Both the position numbers and the translations under genes were made by a program. The notes under the pieces were generated by a model that did no database searches, had not been told where the DNA came from, and saw nothing but the letters and a program-made list of their open reading frames with translations. Of a stretch of DNA of 64,000 nt, positions 16,555 through 25,410 are shown in pieces. Within the stretch, counting starts at the first letter, position 1; each line of letters starts with the position of its first letter. Source of the stretch: an uncultured Bacilli bacterium (lineage in GTDB: Bacteria; Bacillota_I; Bacilli_A; RF39; UBA660); contig CAKONZ010000004.1 of NCBI GenBank assembly GCA_934098525.1, positions 1 to 64,000 on the forward strand, read 5' to 3'.

Positions 16555-18074
16555 ATTATTTCAATATTATTTTTATAATTTTTTTCTAACTCCTTTACAA
16601 AAATAGATTCATTATAATTATCAACCAAAAGATAAACATAATTTTTTGTTCTTGTTATAGCAACATAAAACAATCTTCTTTCTTCATCAAACAAAAATTT
16701 ACTCTCACTATTACTAACTAATCTAAAAATTTTTTCTTCCCCTATTTGACTAGGAAAACCCGTTATAGCATTAATTAAATTTATAACAATAACATTATCA
16801 GCCTCAAGCCCTTTTGACTTATGAACAGTTAAATATCTTATGTTAAAATCTTTACCATTTATAATAATAGTACCATCATCAAGTAACTTAAAACTACTAT
16901 CAATATAATAATTAATATCATTATTATTTCTTCCTAAAATCATAATAGAACCATTAGAATAACTTAATATATCTTTAATAGTATCAATAAGAATACTCTT
17001 TTTTGAAACATACTTTATAATTTTAATAGGTTTAACTAAATGTTTATTAGACAAAAGATTCTTTTTAATTTGAGATTTGTTTTTCATAACAAAATCTCCT
17101 GCTACATCCACTAACTCTTGACTATTACGATAAGTAGTTTCAATTTTTAAAACCTTAGAATTATCAAACATATTAGAAAAATTTAAAAAAAGCGATAAAC
17201 TACAACCATTAAACCTATATATAGATTGAAAATCATCACCAACAACCATTAACTTAGCGTAAGTTTTATCAAGAATATTCTTAATTAAATTAAATCTTAT
17301 AATAGAAGTATCTTGATACTCATCAATAATAACATATCTTATATTATTAGAAAAATCATTATTAAGAACATAATCAGAAGCTTTTATAATCATATCATCA
17401 AAATCAATCTCATTATTATCAAATAAATACTTTTCATATTTAATAAAAATATTTAATGTAAATATCAAAAATATCTTTTCTTTTAAAAATTTCTTATAAA
17501 AAATAGTTTTTCTAATATTCTTTAAAAATAAAGAAAAATCCCCTAATTTAAAATTATTACACTTAAATAGTCTAATAAACATCTCAATTGATTTAGAAAA
17601 TCTATATATATCAGTACTATTATTTTTATAAAATTTAATATATTTATCTTTTATATTAGATAATCCATTAATACCAAAATATCTAAGAAACAAAATCATA
17701 TGTTTTTTAGAATCCAAAATATCTATTAAAAAAAACTTATAAATAATATCATAAAGTAAATCATTATCAGCAATATCAAATTTTTTACCTAAAATATTTA
17801 AAGCTAATTTATGAAAAGTATAAACTGGCATATCTATATTAAACTCATTTTTTATTTTTTCCTTTAAACCAAAAGAACTATCTCTAGTAAAAGAAATACA
17901 TAATATACTAGAAGGATCATAATTTTTATATTTAATAAGATAATTAATCTTACCTAAAATAGTCAAAGTTTTACCACTACCAGCGCCAGCTACTACTAAT
18001 AATCTTTCACTTTCATCTGTAACTATTTCTTCTTGTTGTTTATCTAAAAAATATCCACAAATTTTATCATTCAT
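16533..18074 (-). CDS. UvrD/Rep-like superfamily 1 DNA helicase, short form
   Basis: 513 residues against about 650-720 for UvrD/PcrA. Motifs in order: Q-motif LDKQQEEIV; Walker A GAGSGKT (about residues 30-36); Ia CISFTRDSS; Walker B VIIDEYQDTS; III VVGDDFQSIYRFNG; IV TYRNSQELV; V LTVHKSKGLEADNVIV; VI FYVAITRTKNYV. All catalytic motifs are present, so it should be an active 3'-5' helicase/translocase. The accessory subdomains are shortened and there is no C-terminal tail for RNA polymerase binding. GTG/ATG choice: ATG 18074 has a ggtgat ribosome site. Neighbours give no clear functional partner. Confidence 0.88.
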   Translation of the reverse strand: MNDKICGYFLDKQQEEIVTDESERLLVVAGAGSGKTLTILGKINYLIKYKNYDPSSILCISFTRDSSFGLKEKIKNEFNIDMPVYTFHKLALNILGKKFDIADNDLLYDIIYKFFLIDILDSKKHMILFLRYFGINGLSNIKDKYIKFYKNNSTDIYRFSKSIEMFIRLFKCNNFKLGDFSLFLKNIRKTIFYKKFLKEKIFLIFTLNIFIKYEKYLFDNNEIDFDDMIIKASDYVLNNDFSNNIRYVIIDEYQDTSIIRFNLIKNILDKTYAKLMVVGDDFQSIYRFNGCSLSLFLNFSNMFDNSKVLKIETTYRNSQELVDVAGDFVMKNKSQIKKNLLSNKHLVKPIKIIKYVSKKSILIDTIKDILSYSNGSIMILGRNNNDINYYIDSSFKLLDDGTIIINGKDFNIRYLTVHKSKGLEADNVIVINLINAITGFPSQIGEEKIFRLVSNSESKFLFDEERRLFYVAITRTKNYVYLLVDNYNESIFVKELEKNYKNNIEIIKKVRKF

Positions 18075-18263
18075 ATAATCACCATCGTAATTATATACAA
18101 TAAAATATAAATATCAAATTTGATAAAAGTTAAAAACCATTACAAAAAATAATCAAAAACTTCAAAATTATCTAATAAAAATAATGAAATTCAATAAACA
18201 ATCTTTTTAATATCTAATTATGTCATTGTATGTTATAATTATAATAGTTGGGAGAGTGTAAAT

Positions 18264-19955
18264 ATGAGTGCATATGCAATTAGTGCGGCTGATTTAGATA
18301 TTGTAGAACGTTCTTTACAAGATTTAGCAAGTAACCTAGGAGGGGTAAATAAACACGTAGGAGAAGTAACTAACCATTTATATGATGTTGAAAACAATGT
18401 TAAAACAGTTACCAGTAATGTTAAATCCTTAGAAGAAGAAATCAAAGCTTTTATGATAGAAATAAGAGAATCTTCTATTGTCTCTAACGCAAGACAAACT
18501 ATATTAATGAACCAAACAGAAATTGATAAAAAATTTGGTCACTACGATGAAATAAGAAGACGAATAAGCGGTATCTTACAATCTGCCGATATTAAAGCAG
18601 TTAGAAAAGACACTCTTTTAGATATATCCGAAAAAACCATTGTTGATGCCCCTAATTATTGGCTTGCACCAGCACTTGTAGCTATATGTGCTTGGTACTT
18701 AGATAATAAAGCTTTAGCAGATAGAGCACTTGATGAAGCAATAAAAAGAGATGATGAAAAAACCTCCCTTTTATTCTCATTAGTCCACTTAAGAGCAGGA
18801 AGAATAGATGCTTCGATAAAATGGCTTGATAGATACTTATCAATGCAAAATCCAAGTAAAATGGAGCCAAAAATCATTACAGTTATTGATGCAATTACCA
18901 ATGGTAATTTTGGAGATGCTGCTATCAATTTATTCCTAGAAAAACTAAAATTATGGAAAGAAGAACTTGCATCAATCCCAGAGATCAAAGAGGAACAAAT
19001 TATAAGATGGAATAAATACTTCGACAGCTTCAAAGAACCAGTTTCCAACTCTTGCTTTCCTTATCTCTTACAATATGGAAGCAATGTTGATAGAATAAAA
19101 GATATAAGCAGTATATCCTTAGCAAAAACCAAAATATATAATAGATTACAAGACATATTTAATGCCCCTAATACAACTAATAATGATGTAGATGCTCTAG
19201 TTAATGATTTAGTTTATAACTATGAAAATGAAGAATTAGATTTAAAAAGAGAAATAGCCAAAAATAAACTTATTATTCTAGAAAACGGAAACACAAAAAA
19301 AGCCTTAGAAAAATTTGAAGATAGTAAATATTCTTTAAAAAGATACAATAGTTTTTATGATCATTTAACCAATGTTTCCCTAGACTACTCAAACATTACC
19401 TGCAGTGGTAATACTAGAAAATTTGCTATCGCTTACACTAAAGACTTTATAAGTGAAGGATATAAAAGATACATGCAAATAGATAACTTCGATAGACTAC
19501 CAGAAATAAAAATAACAATTGGTGAATGGATTGGTACAACAAAAATAGGAAACAATGAAAAAGAATTAAGCAATGACCTCACTAATTTTCTAAAAAATAA
19601 ATATCATAATGCTATATATGGAGAAAAATTTTTTAACATAAAAATGTTAATATCTATTATCATAGGAATCATCTCAATTATCTTCTTATATAAATACCCT
19701 ATAATTATGTTAGTATTATTACTTTTAATAGCGGCATTCAATGGTTTTGAAATATATAAAGCTTCTCAAAATAGACAAGCTAAAATAAACTATTTAAATA
19801 ACTTAATAAAACAAAATTTATCAATACTACAAAATACTTTAGCAGAAGTTGTTGATTATTACTCAGTTTACAAAAAAAGTATAAACTATGATAATGAATT
19901 TAATACATTTATTAATAATATCAACTATAATAATTATATAAAAGGAGGAAGATGA
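18264..19955 (+). CDS. Coiled-coil/repeat protein with two C-terminal membrane segments (Ycf46-cassette gene 1)
   Basis: 563 residues, no family recognised. Residues 1-75 form heptad-rich helices (LASNLGGVNKHVGEVTNHL and onward) as in a coiled coil. Residues ~115-200 contain paired helices of TPR-like spacing (LAPALVAICAWYLDNKALAD, LFSLVHLRAGRIDASIKWLD). A middle helical region leads to two adjacent hydrophobic segments at about 459-473 and 476-494, then a short helical tail. A membrane-tethered scaffold is plausible. The start is ATG 18264 with ttgggagag upstream. The stop overlaps the start of a 56-residue ORF, and two further genes follow closely, ending in a Ycf46-like AAA ATPase. Confidence 0.75.
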   Translation: MSAYAISAADLDIVERSLQDLASNLGGVNKHVGEVTNHLYDVENNVKTVTSNVKSLEEEIKAFMIEIRESSIVSNARQTILMNQTEIDKKFGHYDEIRRRISGILQSADIKAVRKDTLLDISEKTIVDAPNYWLAPALVAICAWYLDNKALADRALDEAIKRDDEKTSLLFSLVHLRAGRIDASIKWLDRYLSMQNPSKMEPKIITVIDAITNGNFGDAAINLFLEKLKLWKEELASIPEIKEEQIIRWNKYFDSFKEPVSNSCFPYLLQYGSNVDRIKDISSISLAKTKIYNRLQDIFNAPNTTNNDVDALVNDLVYNYENEELDLKREIAKNKLIILENGNTKKALEKFEDSKYSLKRYNSFYDHLTNVSLDYSNITCSGNTRKFAIAYTKDFISEGYKRYMQIDNFDRLPEIKITIGEWIGTTKIGNNEKELSNDLTNFLKNKYHNAIYGEKFFNIKMLISIIIGIISIIFLYKYPIIMLVLLLLIAAFNGFEIYKASQNRQAKINYLNNLIKQNLSILQNTLAEVVDYYSVYKKSINYDNEFNTFINNINYNNYIKGGR

Positions 19956-20122
19956 TGAATAAAGAAGAATCAATAACTATATTAAACAATGAAAATATAG
20001 AACAAATCAAAAAAAATGAAACCAAAGAAGAAAATGTTGTTGATGATAAATATGTTCAAAAATTACCAGAGTGGAACTTATTACCTCCACATCAATTATT
20101 AAAAAGGGTGGTTAGAAAATAA
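19952..20122 (+). CDS. 56-residue peptide with W-N-L-L-P-P motif (Ycf46-cassette gene 2)
   Basis: A small ORF with two ATG codons (19952, 19955) and the perfect ribosome site aaaggaggaa. The first 34 residues are acidic and probably disordered; the end is a compact motif, LPEWNLLPPHQLLKRVVRK. The layout of a disordered arm with a conserved-looking C-terminal plug suggests a peptide that docks into a larger protein. The upstream neighbour overlaps by 4 bp, and the TAATG junction couples it to the next gene. Function unknown; I do not recognise a family. Confidence 0.7.
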   Translation: MMNKEESITILNNENIEQIKKNETKEENVVDDKYVQKLPEWNLLPPHQLLKRVVRK

Positions 20123-20541
20123 TGTCTTATTTTGAATTAGTTGAGTTAATAGAAGAATTAAAAGATAAACCAAGAAATGATAATGATTTTAATACTATTA
20201 ATCAAAATAGTTTAAACTTTAATGGTAATATTTTATTAAGATTTATTGATAAAATTACTATCTTTATAATTAATAGATTAGATAAAGATTGTCGCAAGTT
20301 AGTAGAAAGTTTTTCTAACTTTAGACCAACAGAAGAAATTAATCTAGAATTAATTGAATTTAATAAAGAAATAGAGTATTTAAAAAAATATGCTAATTTA
20401 AATGTTTTTCCTAATGAAGTAAAAAACAATATTACTAATATAATTGATATAAAAAGAAAAGATCTTTTTGATCACTTACTAGAATTTAGTAATGCCATAT
20501 CTAATGATGAATTAAAAAATATTATTAATTCTTATAAATAA
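20122..20541 (+). CDS. Hypothetical helical protein (Ycf46-cassette gene 3)
   Basis: 139 residues, predicted almost all helical, without a signal peptide. One amphipathic to hydrophobic stretch (LLRFIDKITIFIINRL, about residues 38-53) may pack in a core or touch membrane. No motif recognised. Its ATG overlaps the stop of the 56-residue ORF by one base, and the AAA ATPase gene starts 10 nt after its stop, behind aaaggagga. The tight packing says it works with its neighbours. Confidence 0.65.
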   Translation: MSYFELVELIEELKDKPRNDNDFNTINQNSLNFNGNILLRFIDKITIFIINRLDKDCRKLVESFSNFRPTEEINLELIEFNKEIEYLKKYANLNVFPNEVKNNITNIIDIKRKDLFDHLLEFSNAISNDELKNIINSYK

Positions 20542-20551
20542 AGGAGGATTT

Positions 20552-22042
20552 ATGAATTATAACGAAACTAAAGAAACTATGAAATTGTATTTATTAGCTA
20601 GAATACCTTTTATTGCTTTTAATACAATAGAAAAAAGTAGAGGAGTAGAATTATTAAAAGAACTTAGTATAGAATGTAATTTAGATATTGATGTTTATTC
20701 AATGAGTAAAGGCCTAACAAATATTAAAACAAATGAAAAAATAACAGATGAAAAAAGTCTAATTGGCATTCTAGATTACATTGGTAATGAAATTAAATTA
20801 AAAGAAAATAAGACCTATGTATTAACAGATTTTCCAAACATTGATAGTGAAAATATAAATACTAGTTATCTATGTGATATTGTAAGCAATGCTGAAGAAA
20901 AAAATTGTGCTATAGTAGTCTTAACAGATTCTAATGTATATCAAAACTTACAAAGAATGGGTATATCTTTAGCAATGGATTTACCAAATGAAGATGAATT
21001 ATATAATTTCATTCATTCTTATATTAATCAATATAAAAACAATCTTAATATCGAATGGGATGAAGATGACTATAAAAACGCAGCAGTAGTATTATTAGGT
21101 ATTTCTTTAGTAGAAGCAAAAAATGTTATTTCAGCTCTTATTGCCAAAGGAAATATTACAAAGCAAGACCTAATTGATCTTAAATTTGCTAAAGATAAAA
21201 TGTTTTCTAATATAAATGGTTTGGAAAAAATAGAAATTGATAAAGATACTACTTTTGCAGGTCTTAACAATTTAAAAAAATGGTTAGATGATAAGAAAAA
21301 ATTACAATCTCCTACTAAAAAAGCAGAAATGAAAAAAAGAGGTATCAAACCTCCACGTGGTATTTTAATGGTTGGTATACCAGGATGTGGAAAAAGTTTA
21401 GCAGCTAAAGCCGTAGCGTCAAGATGGGAATTACCTTTATATTTATTGGATTTTGCCACTGTTCAAGGACAATATGTTGGTCAAAGTGAAAGACAACTAA
21501 AAGAAGCCTTAGAAACTGCTGAAAGAGTGTCTCCTTGTATCTTATGGATTGATGAAATTGAAAAAGGACTATCTGGAAACAAAAGTGATTCAGGTGTTAC
21601 TACTCGTATGATAGGACAATTCTTATTTTGGTTACAAGAATGTAAAAAAGAAGTATTTGTAGTAGCTACTGCTAATGACACTAGTTCTTTACCACCTGAA
21701 CTTTTAAGAAAAGGAAGATTTGATGAAATGTTCTTTGTAGATTTACCAAATACCGCAGAAAGAAAAGAAATAATTAATTTCTATTTAGCAAAATATCTAA
21801 ATGTAAGTGTTAATGAAACATTAATGGAAAAATTAATTTCTATCACTGAAGGTTTTAGTGGAGCAGACATTGAAACATCACTAAGAGATATCGCCTATAG
21901 TGTAGTATCTGATAACATTAGTCTTACTGAAGAACTTATTTTAAACAAACTATCAAAAGTTATACCTTTAACTAAATCTAATCCTACTATTATCAGTAAA
22001 ATTAGAGAATGGGGTAAAGATAAAACTATATCAGCCTCATAA
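20552..22042 (+). CDS. Ycf46-like AAA+ ATPase (Ycf46-cassette gene 4)
   Basis: 496 residues, close in length and layout to Ycf46 of plastids and cyanobacteria. An N-terminal alpha/beta region (about 1-215; ARIPFIAFNTIEKSRGVELL, VLTDFPN, IVVLTDSN) is followed by a small helical region. The classical AAA domain comes next: GLNNLKKWLDDKK, Walker A GIPGCGKS (about 275-282), pore loop Y-V-G-Q-S-E, Walker B ILWIDEIEKG, sensor ATANDTSSLP and the arginine fingers in RKGRFDE. Ycf46 has a reported link to CO2 use in cyanobacteria, but its mechanism is unsettled. Here it ends a four-gene operon with a coiled-coil membrane protein, a peptide and a helical protein. A strong terminator follows. Confidence 0.88.
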   Translation: MNYNETKETMKLYLLARIPFIAFNTIEKSRGVELLKELSIECNLDIDVYSMSKGLTNIKTNEKITDEKSLIGILDYIGNEIKLKENKTYVLTDFPNIDSENINTSYLCDIVSNAEEKNCAIVVLTDSNVYQNLQRMGISLAMDLPNEDELYNFIHSYINQYKNNLNIEWDEDDYKNAAVVLLGISLVEAKNVISALIAKGNITKQDLIDLKFAKDKMFSNINGLEKIEIDKDTTFAGLNNLKKWLDDKKKLQSPTKKAEMKKRGIKPPRGILMVGIPGCGKSLAAKAVASRWELPLYLLDFATVQGQYVGQSERQLKEALETAERVSPCILWIDEIEKGLSGNKSDSGVTTRMIGQFLFWLQECKKEVFVVATANDTSSLPPELLRKGRFDEMFFVDLPNTAERKEIINFYLAKYLNVSVNETLMEKLISITEGFSGADIETSLRDIAYSVVSDNISLTEELILNKLSKVIPLTKSNPTIISKIREWGKDKTISAS

Positions 22043-22062
22043 AATTTATTTTATAACACATT

Positions 22063-22096
22063 AAAAATCATTTTTAAAACAAAATGATTTTTTATT
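22063..22096 (+). terminator. Terminator after the Ycf46-like cassette
   Basis: 12-bp stem AAAAATCATTTT (22063-22074) with AAAATGATTTTT (22081-22092), 6-nt loop, T-rich tail. Confidence 0.85.
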
Positions 22097-22181
22097 TACA
22101 AAGAAAAAAACAAATAAACTAATAGTAAATACTAAAAAAACATGTTATAATTACTTATATATAATAAGTGGAGGTAATCAT

Positions 22182-23408
22182 ATGAATGAAGTATACAAAA
22201 AAATATATGATAGTGTAGTAAATAATGATCATGAATATGATTACGTTATAAAAATTATATCTAAAGAAAAAAACATATCAGAAAAATCCCTAGAAGAAGG
22301 ATTTGACAACTATATAAAAAATCAATCAAAAAGAAAACAAAAAAAATATCTACAAAAAAATAAATCCCATAACAAAAAAAATCAAGCCAAATACTACTTT
22401 GATATATTTATAAACCAAAAAAAGAATATAAGACAAAATCCAAAACTAGTAAAAAAATATAGTCTAATCTATTATAATAATTATGCAAACGAAGAAGAAA
22501 AAAAATTATTTGATAATTTAGCAACTAATGTAAGTAATCAAAAACTATTACTAGAAGCAATTGATTTATTTGAAAAAATCATACCAATGTCTGATTACGA
22601 ACAAGTAAATAAAGAATATGAATCAAAAAAAATATCTATCAATACTTTAAATAAAATGAAAAAAGAATATTTATCATACATAAAACAAGATATGAATATA
22701 TCAGAAAGTACTAAAAAAACAATTGAAAAAATAATAACTATATCTATTCAAGATTATAGAAAATATCTAGAAGAAGAAAGAAGAAAAAAACAAGAAGAAA
22801 AAAACAAAAATAAAAAAGAATTATATGAATCATCTCTAGCAAATGCAGAAACATTTATAACTTTAATCATAAGTAACAAAATAGAAAATATAAATGACTT
22901 TTGTAAAAAATACAACGTTACAAAAGAACAAATAAAACTATATGTTGAAGTAGTAAAAGAATTAAATAATGAATTATACGAAGAATATAAAAACAAAATG
23001 AAAGAAGAAAAGGTAAAAAAATACCAAGACATAATAAAAAAAATTAAATATATTTGTAACAGATTAAAAGAAGATATAGAAAAAAACACCCCAGAAGATT
23101 ATAGATTTAATATATATAATTACTATCAAATAACCAAAATACCATTAAATAAAATAATATTAATAGCCAAAAATGAATGTACACAAGACGAATATATATT
23201 ACTAAAAAAGTTTGTCAATGATAATAATTATCAAAGACCAATAAATAAAAAAGAGATATTATCAAGCTCAAATGACTATGAATTTAGTAAAAAAACAATA
23301 AATAAAATGATTGAAGAAAATATGCCAATGTATGAAAACATATATAAAATAGTAAAAAAAGAAATGGAGAACAACAATGTCAGTAAGCAAAGTAAAAGAG
23401 TACTTTAA
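22182..23408 (+). CDS. Lys/Asn-rich coiled-coil protein, unknown
   Basis: 408 residues, very rich in Lys, Asn, Glu and Tyr. It has long charged helical stretches (EEERRKKQEEKNKNKKELYE near residues 195-214) that should form a coiled coil. No signal peptide, membrane segment or known domain. Two stretches (INDFCKKYNVTKEQIKLYVE and the N-terminal KNISEKSLEEGFDNYIKN) look like short helix-turn-helix-type units, which might indicate a nucleic-acid role, but this is speculative. The start ATG follows gtggaggt. Its last 32 bp overlap the YbaK gene, an unusually long overlap. Confidence 0.6.
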   Translation: MNEVYKKIYDSVVNNDHEYDYVIKIISKEKNISEKSLEEGFDNYIKNQSKRKQKKYLQKNKSHNKKNQAKYYFDIFINQKKNIRQNPKLVKKYSLIYYNNYANEEEKKLFDNLATNVSNQKLLLEAIDLFEKIIPMSDYEQVNKEYESKKISINTLNKMKKEYLSYIKQDMNISESTKKTIEKIITISIQDYRKYLEEERRKKQEEKNKNKKELYESSLANAETFITLIISNKIENINDFCKKYNVTKEQIKLYVEVVKELNNELYEEYKNKMKEEKVKKYQDIIKKIKYICNRLKEDIEKNTPEDYRFNIYNYYQITKIPLNKIILIAKNECTQDEYILLKKFVNDNNYQRPINKKEILSSSNDYEFSKKTINKMIEENMPMYENIYKIVKKEMENNNVSKQSKRVL

Positions 23409-23844
23409 AAGATACAATAAAGACAAAGAAATACTAGAATTTAATGAATCAAGTGCCACAGTAGCAGATGCTGCTAAAGCAATAGGATGCGAAGAAAAGG
23501 ACATAGCCAAATCAATGTCATTTGAAATTGAAGACAAAGAAATAATAATTGTCTGCGCAGGAGATGCAAAAATAGACAATGCTAAATATAAAAAAGAATT
23601 TCTACATAAAGCAAAAATGATAAAATATGAAGATGTTGAAAAGAAAATAGGCCATGCTCCTGGAGGAGTTTGTCCCTTTGCAATTAACGATGGAATTAAA
23701 GTCTATTTAGATGAATCATTAAAAAGAATGAATGTGGTATATCCGGCATGTGGTAGTTCAAATAGTGCTATAAAACTAACTATTAAAGAGCTGGAAGAAT
23801 ACTCCAACTATACAAAATGGGTAGATGTAACAAAACTAATGTGA
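23377..23844 (+). CDS. YbaK/EbsC-type aminoacyl-tRNA deacylase
   Basis: 155 residues with the YbaK/ProX editing fold: SATVADAAKAIGCEEKDIAKSM, IIIVCAGDAKID, the conserved GGVCPFAI (about residues 95-102) and VYPACGSSNSAIKLT near the end. These stand-alone proteins hydrolyse mischarged aminoacyl-tRNA such as Cys- or Ala-tRNA-Pro. The catalytic Lys is probably in IAKSM. ATG 23377 has atggagaacaac upstream and lies inside the end of the preceding gene. A DUF1292 gene follows 8 nt later. Exact tRNA substrate cannot be read from the sequence. Confidence 0.9.
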   Translation: MSVSKVKEYFKRYNKDKEILEFNESSATVADAAKAIGCEEKDIAKSMSFEIEDKEIIIVCAGDAKIDNAKYKKEFLHKAKMIKYEDVEKKIGHAPGGVCPFAINDGIKVYLDESLKRMNVVYPACGSSNSAIKLTIKELEEYSNYTKWVDVTKLM

Positions 23845-23852
23845 GGTGAATA

Positions 23853-24110
23853 ATGGAAAAAGAAAAACTGATAACATTAGAAGATGAACACAGTAACAAA
23901 GTTGAATGTCAAATAATTGATGCTTTCTATTCAAAAGAAACAAAACAATCTTATTTGATATTTACAGACGGAACCAAAGATCAAGAAGAAAAAGAAAAAT
24001 TATATGCATCGAGATACGAAATAGAAGATGACTTAGTAAAATTAAAACCAATCAAAGATGAAAAAGAATGGGATATAATAGATAAATATATTGAACAAAA
24101 TATAGAGTAG
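23853..24110 (+). CDS. DUF1292 protein (YrzB-like)
   Basis: 85 residues: ITLEDEHSNKVECQIIDAFY, then KQSYLIFTDGT and a final helix (EKEWDIIDKYI). This is the DUF1292 pattern of small acidic proteins. Function unknown in the family. A second copy is present at 60575-60862 in the conserved ruvX-mltG locus, so this one is a paralogue in a new setting between a tRNA deacylase and a lytic transglycosylase. Ribosome site gaggtgaat. Confidence 0.85.
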   Translation: MEKEKLITLEDEHSNKVECQIIDAFYSKETKQSYLIFTDGTKDQEEKEKLYASRYEIEDDLVKLKPIKDEKEWDIIDKYIEQNIE

Positions 24111-24119
24111 GTGTTGTTT

Positions 24120-25352
24120 ATGAGTGTACTAAAAGTATATCGTAACAGCAATGGTTATATAATAGGAGAAATAAAAGATAAAGAAGGAATAAAAAGAATG
24201 GAATACTCAAAAATTCCAAAAGTCTTAGACCTATTAATAAGCACTGGTGTTGTAGATAGAAAAATAGAAGGTAAAAATTTAAGAATAAATCATACTAATG
24301 ATGCAGTAGTTATTGAAGATTATACTAGTTTACTTTTATCTCCAGGAATAAATAATTACAATAATAAAGTAACAAAAATTCTAAAACAAAAAAGTGAACA
24401 AAAAATAAAAAAATTCCAAAAAAATAAAAAGATAGAACGAAGAAATAAATATGCAAAATGGACAGTAATTACCTCATCAGCCTTAGCAATAACCCTTTTA
24501 GCGTCAGCATACTTAAAAAAACAAAAAGAGCTAAAAAAAGAAGATTTAGAAATAACACCAGAAACAAATATAACTATAGAATATAAAGAAGAAAACAAAA
24601 AAGATGAAAAAGAGTACACAATAATTGAAAAAGAACAAGAATCACCTCAAGAAATAATAAAAGAAGAACCACCTCAAGAAACAAAAAAAGAAGAAATCAA
24701 AGAAGTAAAATTTATCAACGTTACAACTAAAAATATTTATAATATTGATTTAGAATTAGAAGATAGAACTAATGATGAAAAATATCTAAATACAAAAGAA
24801 AAATATGGAGAACTATTAACCAAATATGCTAATGAATATGGAATAGACCCCAACTTAGTACTTGCAATTGCCACTCAAGAAAGAGGAGAACACTCAAGAG
24901 AAATAGATCCAGATGGAGGCATTGGTTTAATGCAAGTACAATATAGTGTTTGGGTTAATCACCCACTAAGAGTTTACAATTTTAGACTTGGAGAATATGA
25001 AACTGAGAACATTACAGACGAAAAACTAAGAGATTTAGAAACAAATGTTAAAATTGGAACAATGATATTAAGACACTATCTTGAAAAAACCAACTATAAT
25101 TTAGCAGCGTCAGTATTCGCATACAATAAAGGAATAACAAGTGTTCTATCAATACTAGGAAATGGAATAAATGATCCAGGAGAAGTTTATTCATGGATCG
25201 ATGCAGCCTGCAACTTACCAAACGGTGATGATTTTTACCTATGGCATGTAGGAAGATATATGTGTAACAAAAAAATAAATATAATAGAAAGCGATGGTAA
25301 AGAAGTCTCATTTAACATAAACAATATATCAAAAGTAAAACAACTATCATAA
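24120..25352 (+). CDS. Membrane-anchored lytic transglycosylase (SLT domain)
   Basis: 410 residues. An N-terminal cytoplasmic part (about 1-110) is followed by one membrane helix (WTVITSSALAITLLASAYLK), then a Glu/Lys-rich stalk with repeated E-x-P-Q-E units. The C-terminal SLT domain reads EYGIDPNLVLAIATQERGEH, with catalytic Glu in TQERG, then GGIGLMQVQ and LAASVFAYNKG. It should cleave peptidoglycan outside the cell. I choose ATG 24120 because taggtgttgttt supplies the ribosome site; an in-frame GTG at 24111 lies within it. Last gene of the group; transcription is followed by the unusual promoter-in-terminator element. Confidence 0.88.
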   Translation: MSVLKVYRNSNGYIIGEIKDKEGIKRMEYSKIPKVLDLLISTGVVDRKIEGKNLRINHTNDAVVIEDYTSLLLSPGINNYNNKVTKILKQKSEQKIKKFQKNKKIERRNKYAKWTVITSSALAITLLASAYLKKQKELKKEDLEITPETNITIEYKEENKKDEKEYTIIEKEQESPQEIIKEEPPQETKKEEIKEVKFINVTTKNIYNIDLELEDRTNDEKYLNTKEKYGELLTKYANEYGIDPNLVLAIATQERGEHSREIDPDGGIGLMQVQYSVWVNHPLRVYNFRLGEYETENITDEKLRDLETNVKIGTMILRHYLEKTNYNLAASVFAYNKGITSVLSILGNGINDPGEVYSWIDAACNLPNGDDFYLWHVGRYMCNKKINIIESDGKEVSFNINNISKVKQLS

Positions 25353-25353
25353 A

Positions 25354-25382
25354 TTGACTAAAATAACAAAAAATGATATAAT
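25354..25382 (+). promoter_or_regulatory. Promoter of the SDR/PLP-enzyme pair
   Basis: TTGACT (25354-25359), exact 17-nt spacer, TATAAT (25377-25382), with TG directly upstream. Start of transcription near 25389. The -10 box overlaps the left arm of the hairpin at 25381-25404. Confidence 0.75.
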
Positions 25383-25410
25383 CTCCTTGCATTTGTAAGG
25401 AGATGTTTTT
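25381..25410 (+). terminator. Hairpin with U-tract holding the ribosome site of the SDR gene
   Basis: 8-bp stem ATCTCCTT (25381-25388) with AAGGAGAT (25397-25404), 8-nt loop, then GTTTTT and the ATG at 25411. It should terminate transcripts coming from upstream. The right arm is also the Shine-Dalgarno sequence of the next gene. Transcripts from the promoter at 25354-25382 start at or after the left arm and would leave the site free. Confidence 0.65.

Noticed and set aside
25381..25410. RNA thermometer controlling the SDR gene
   Set aside because: The local promoter overlaps the left arm of the hairpin, so its own transcript cannot form the stem.
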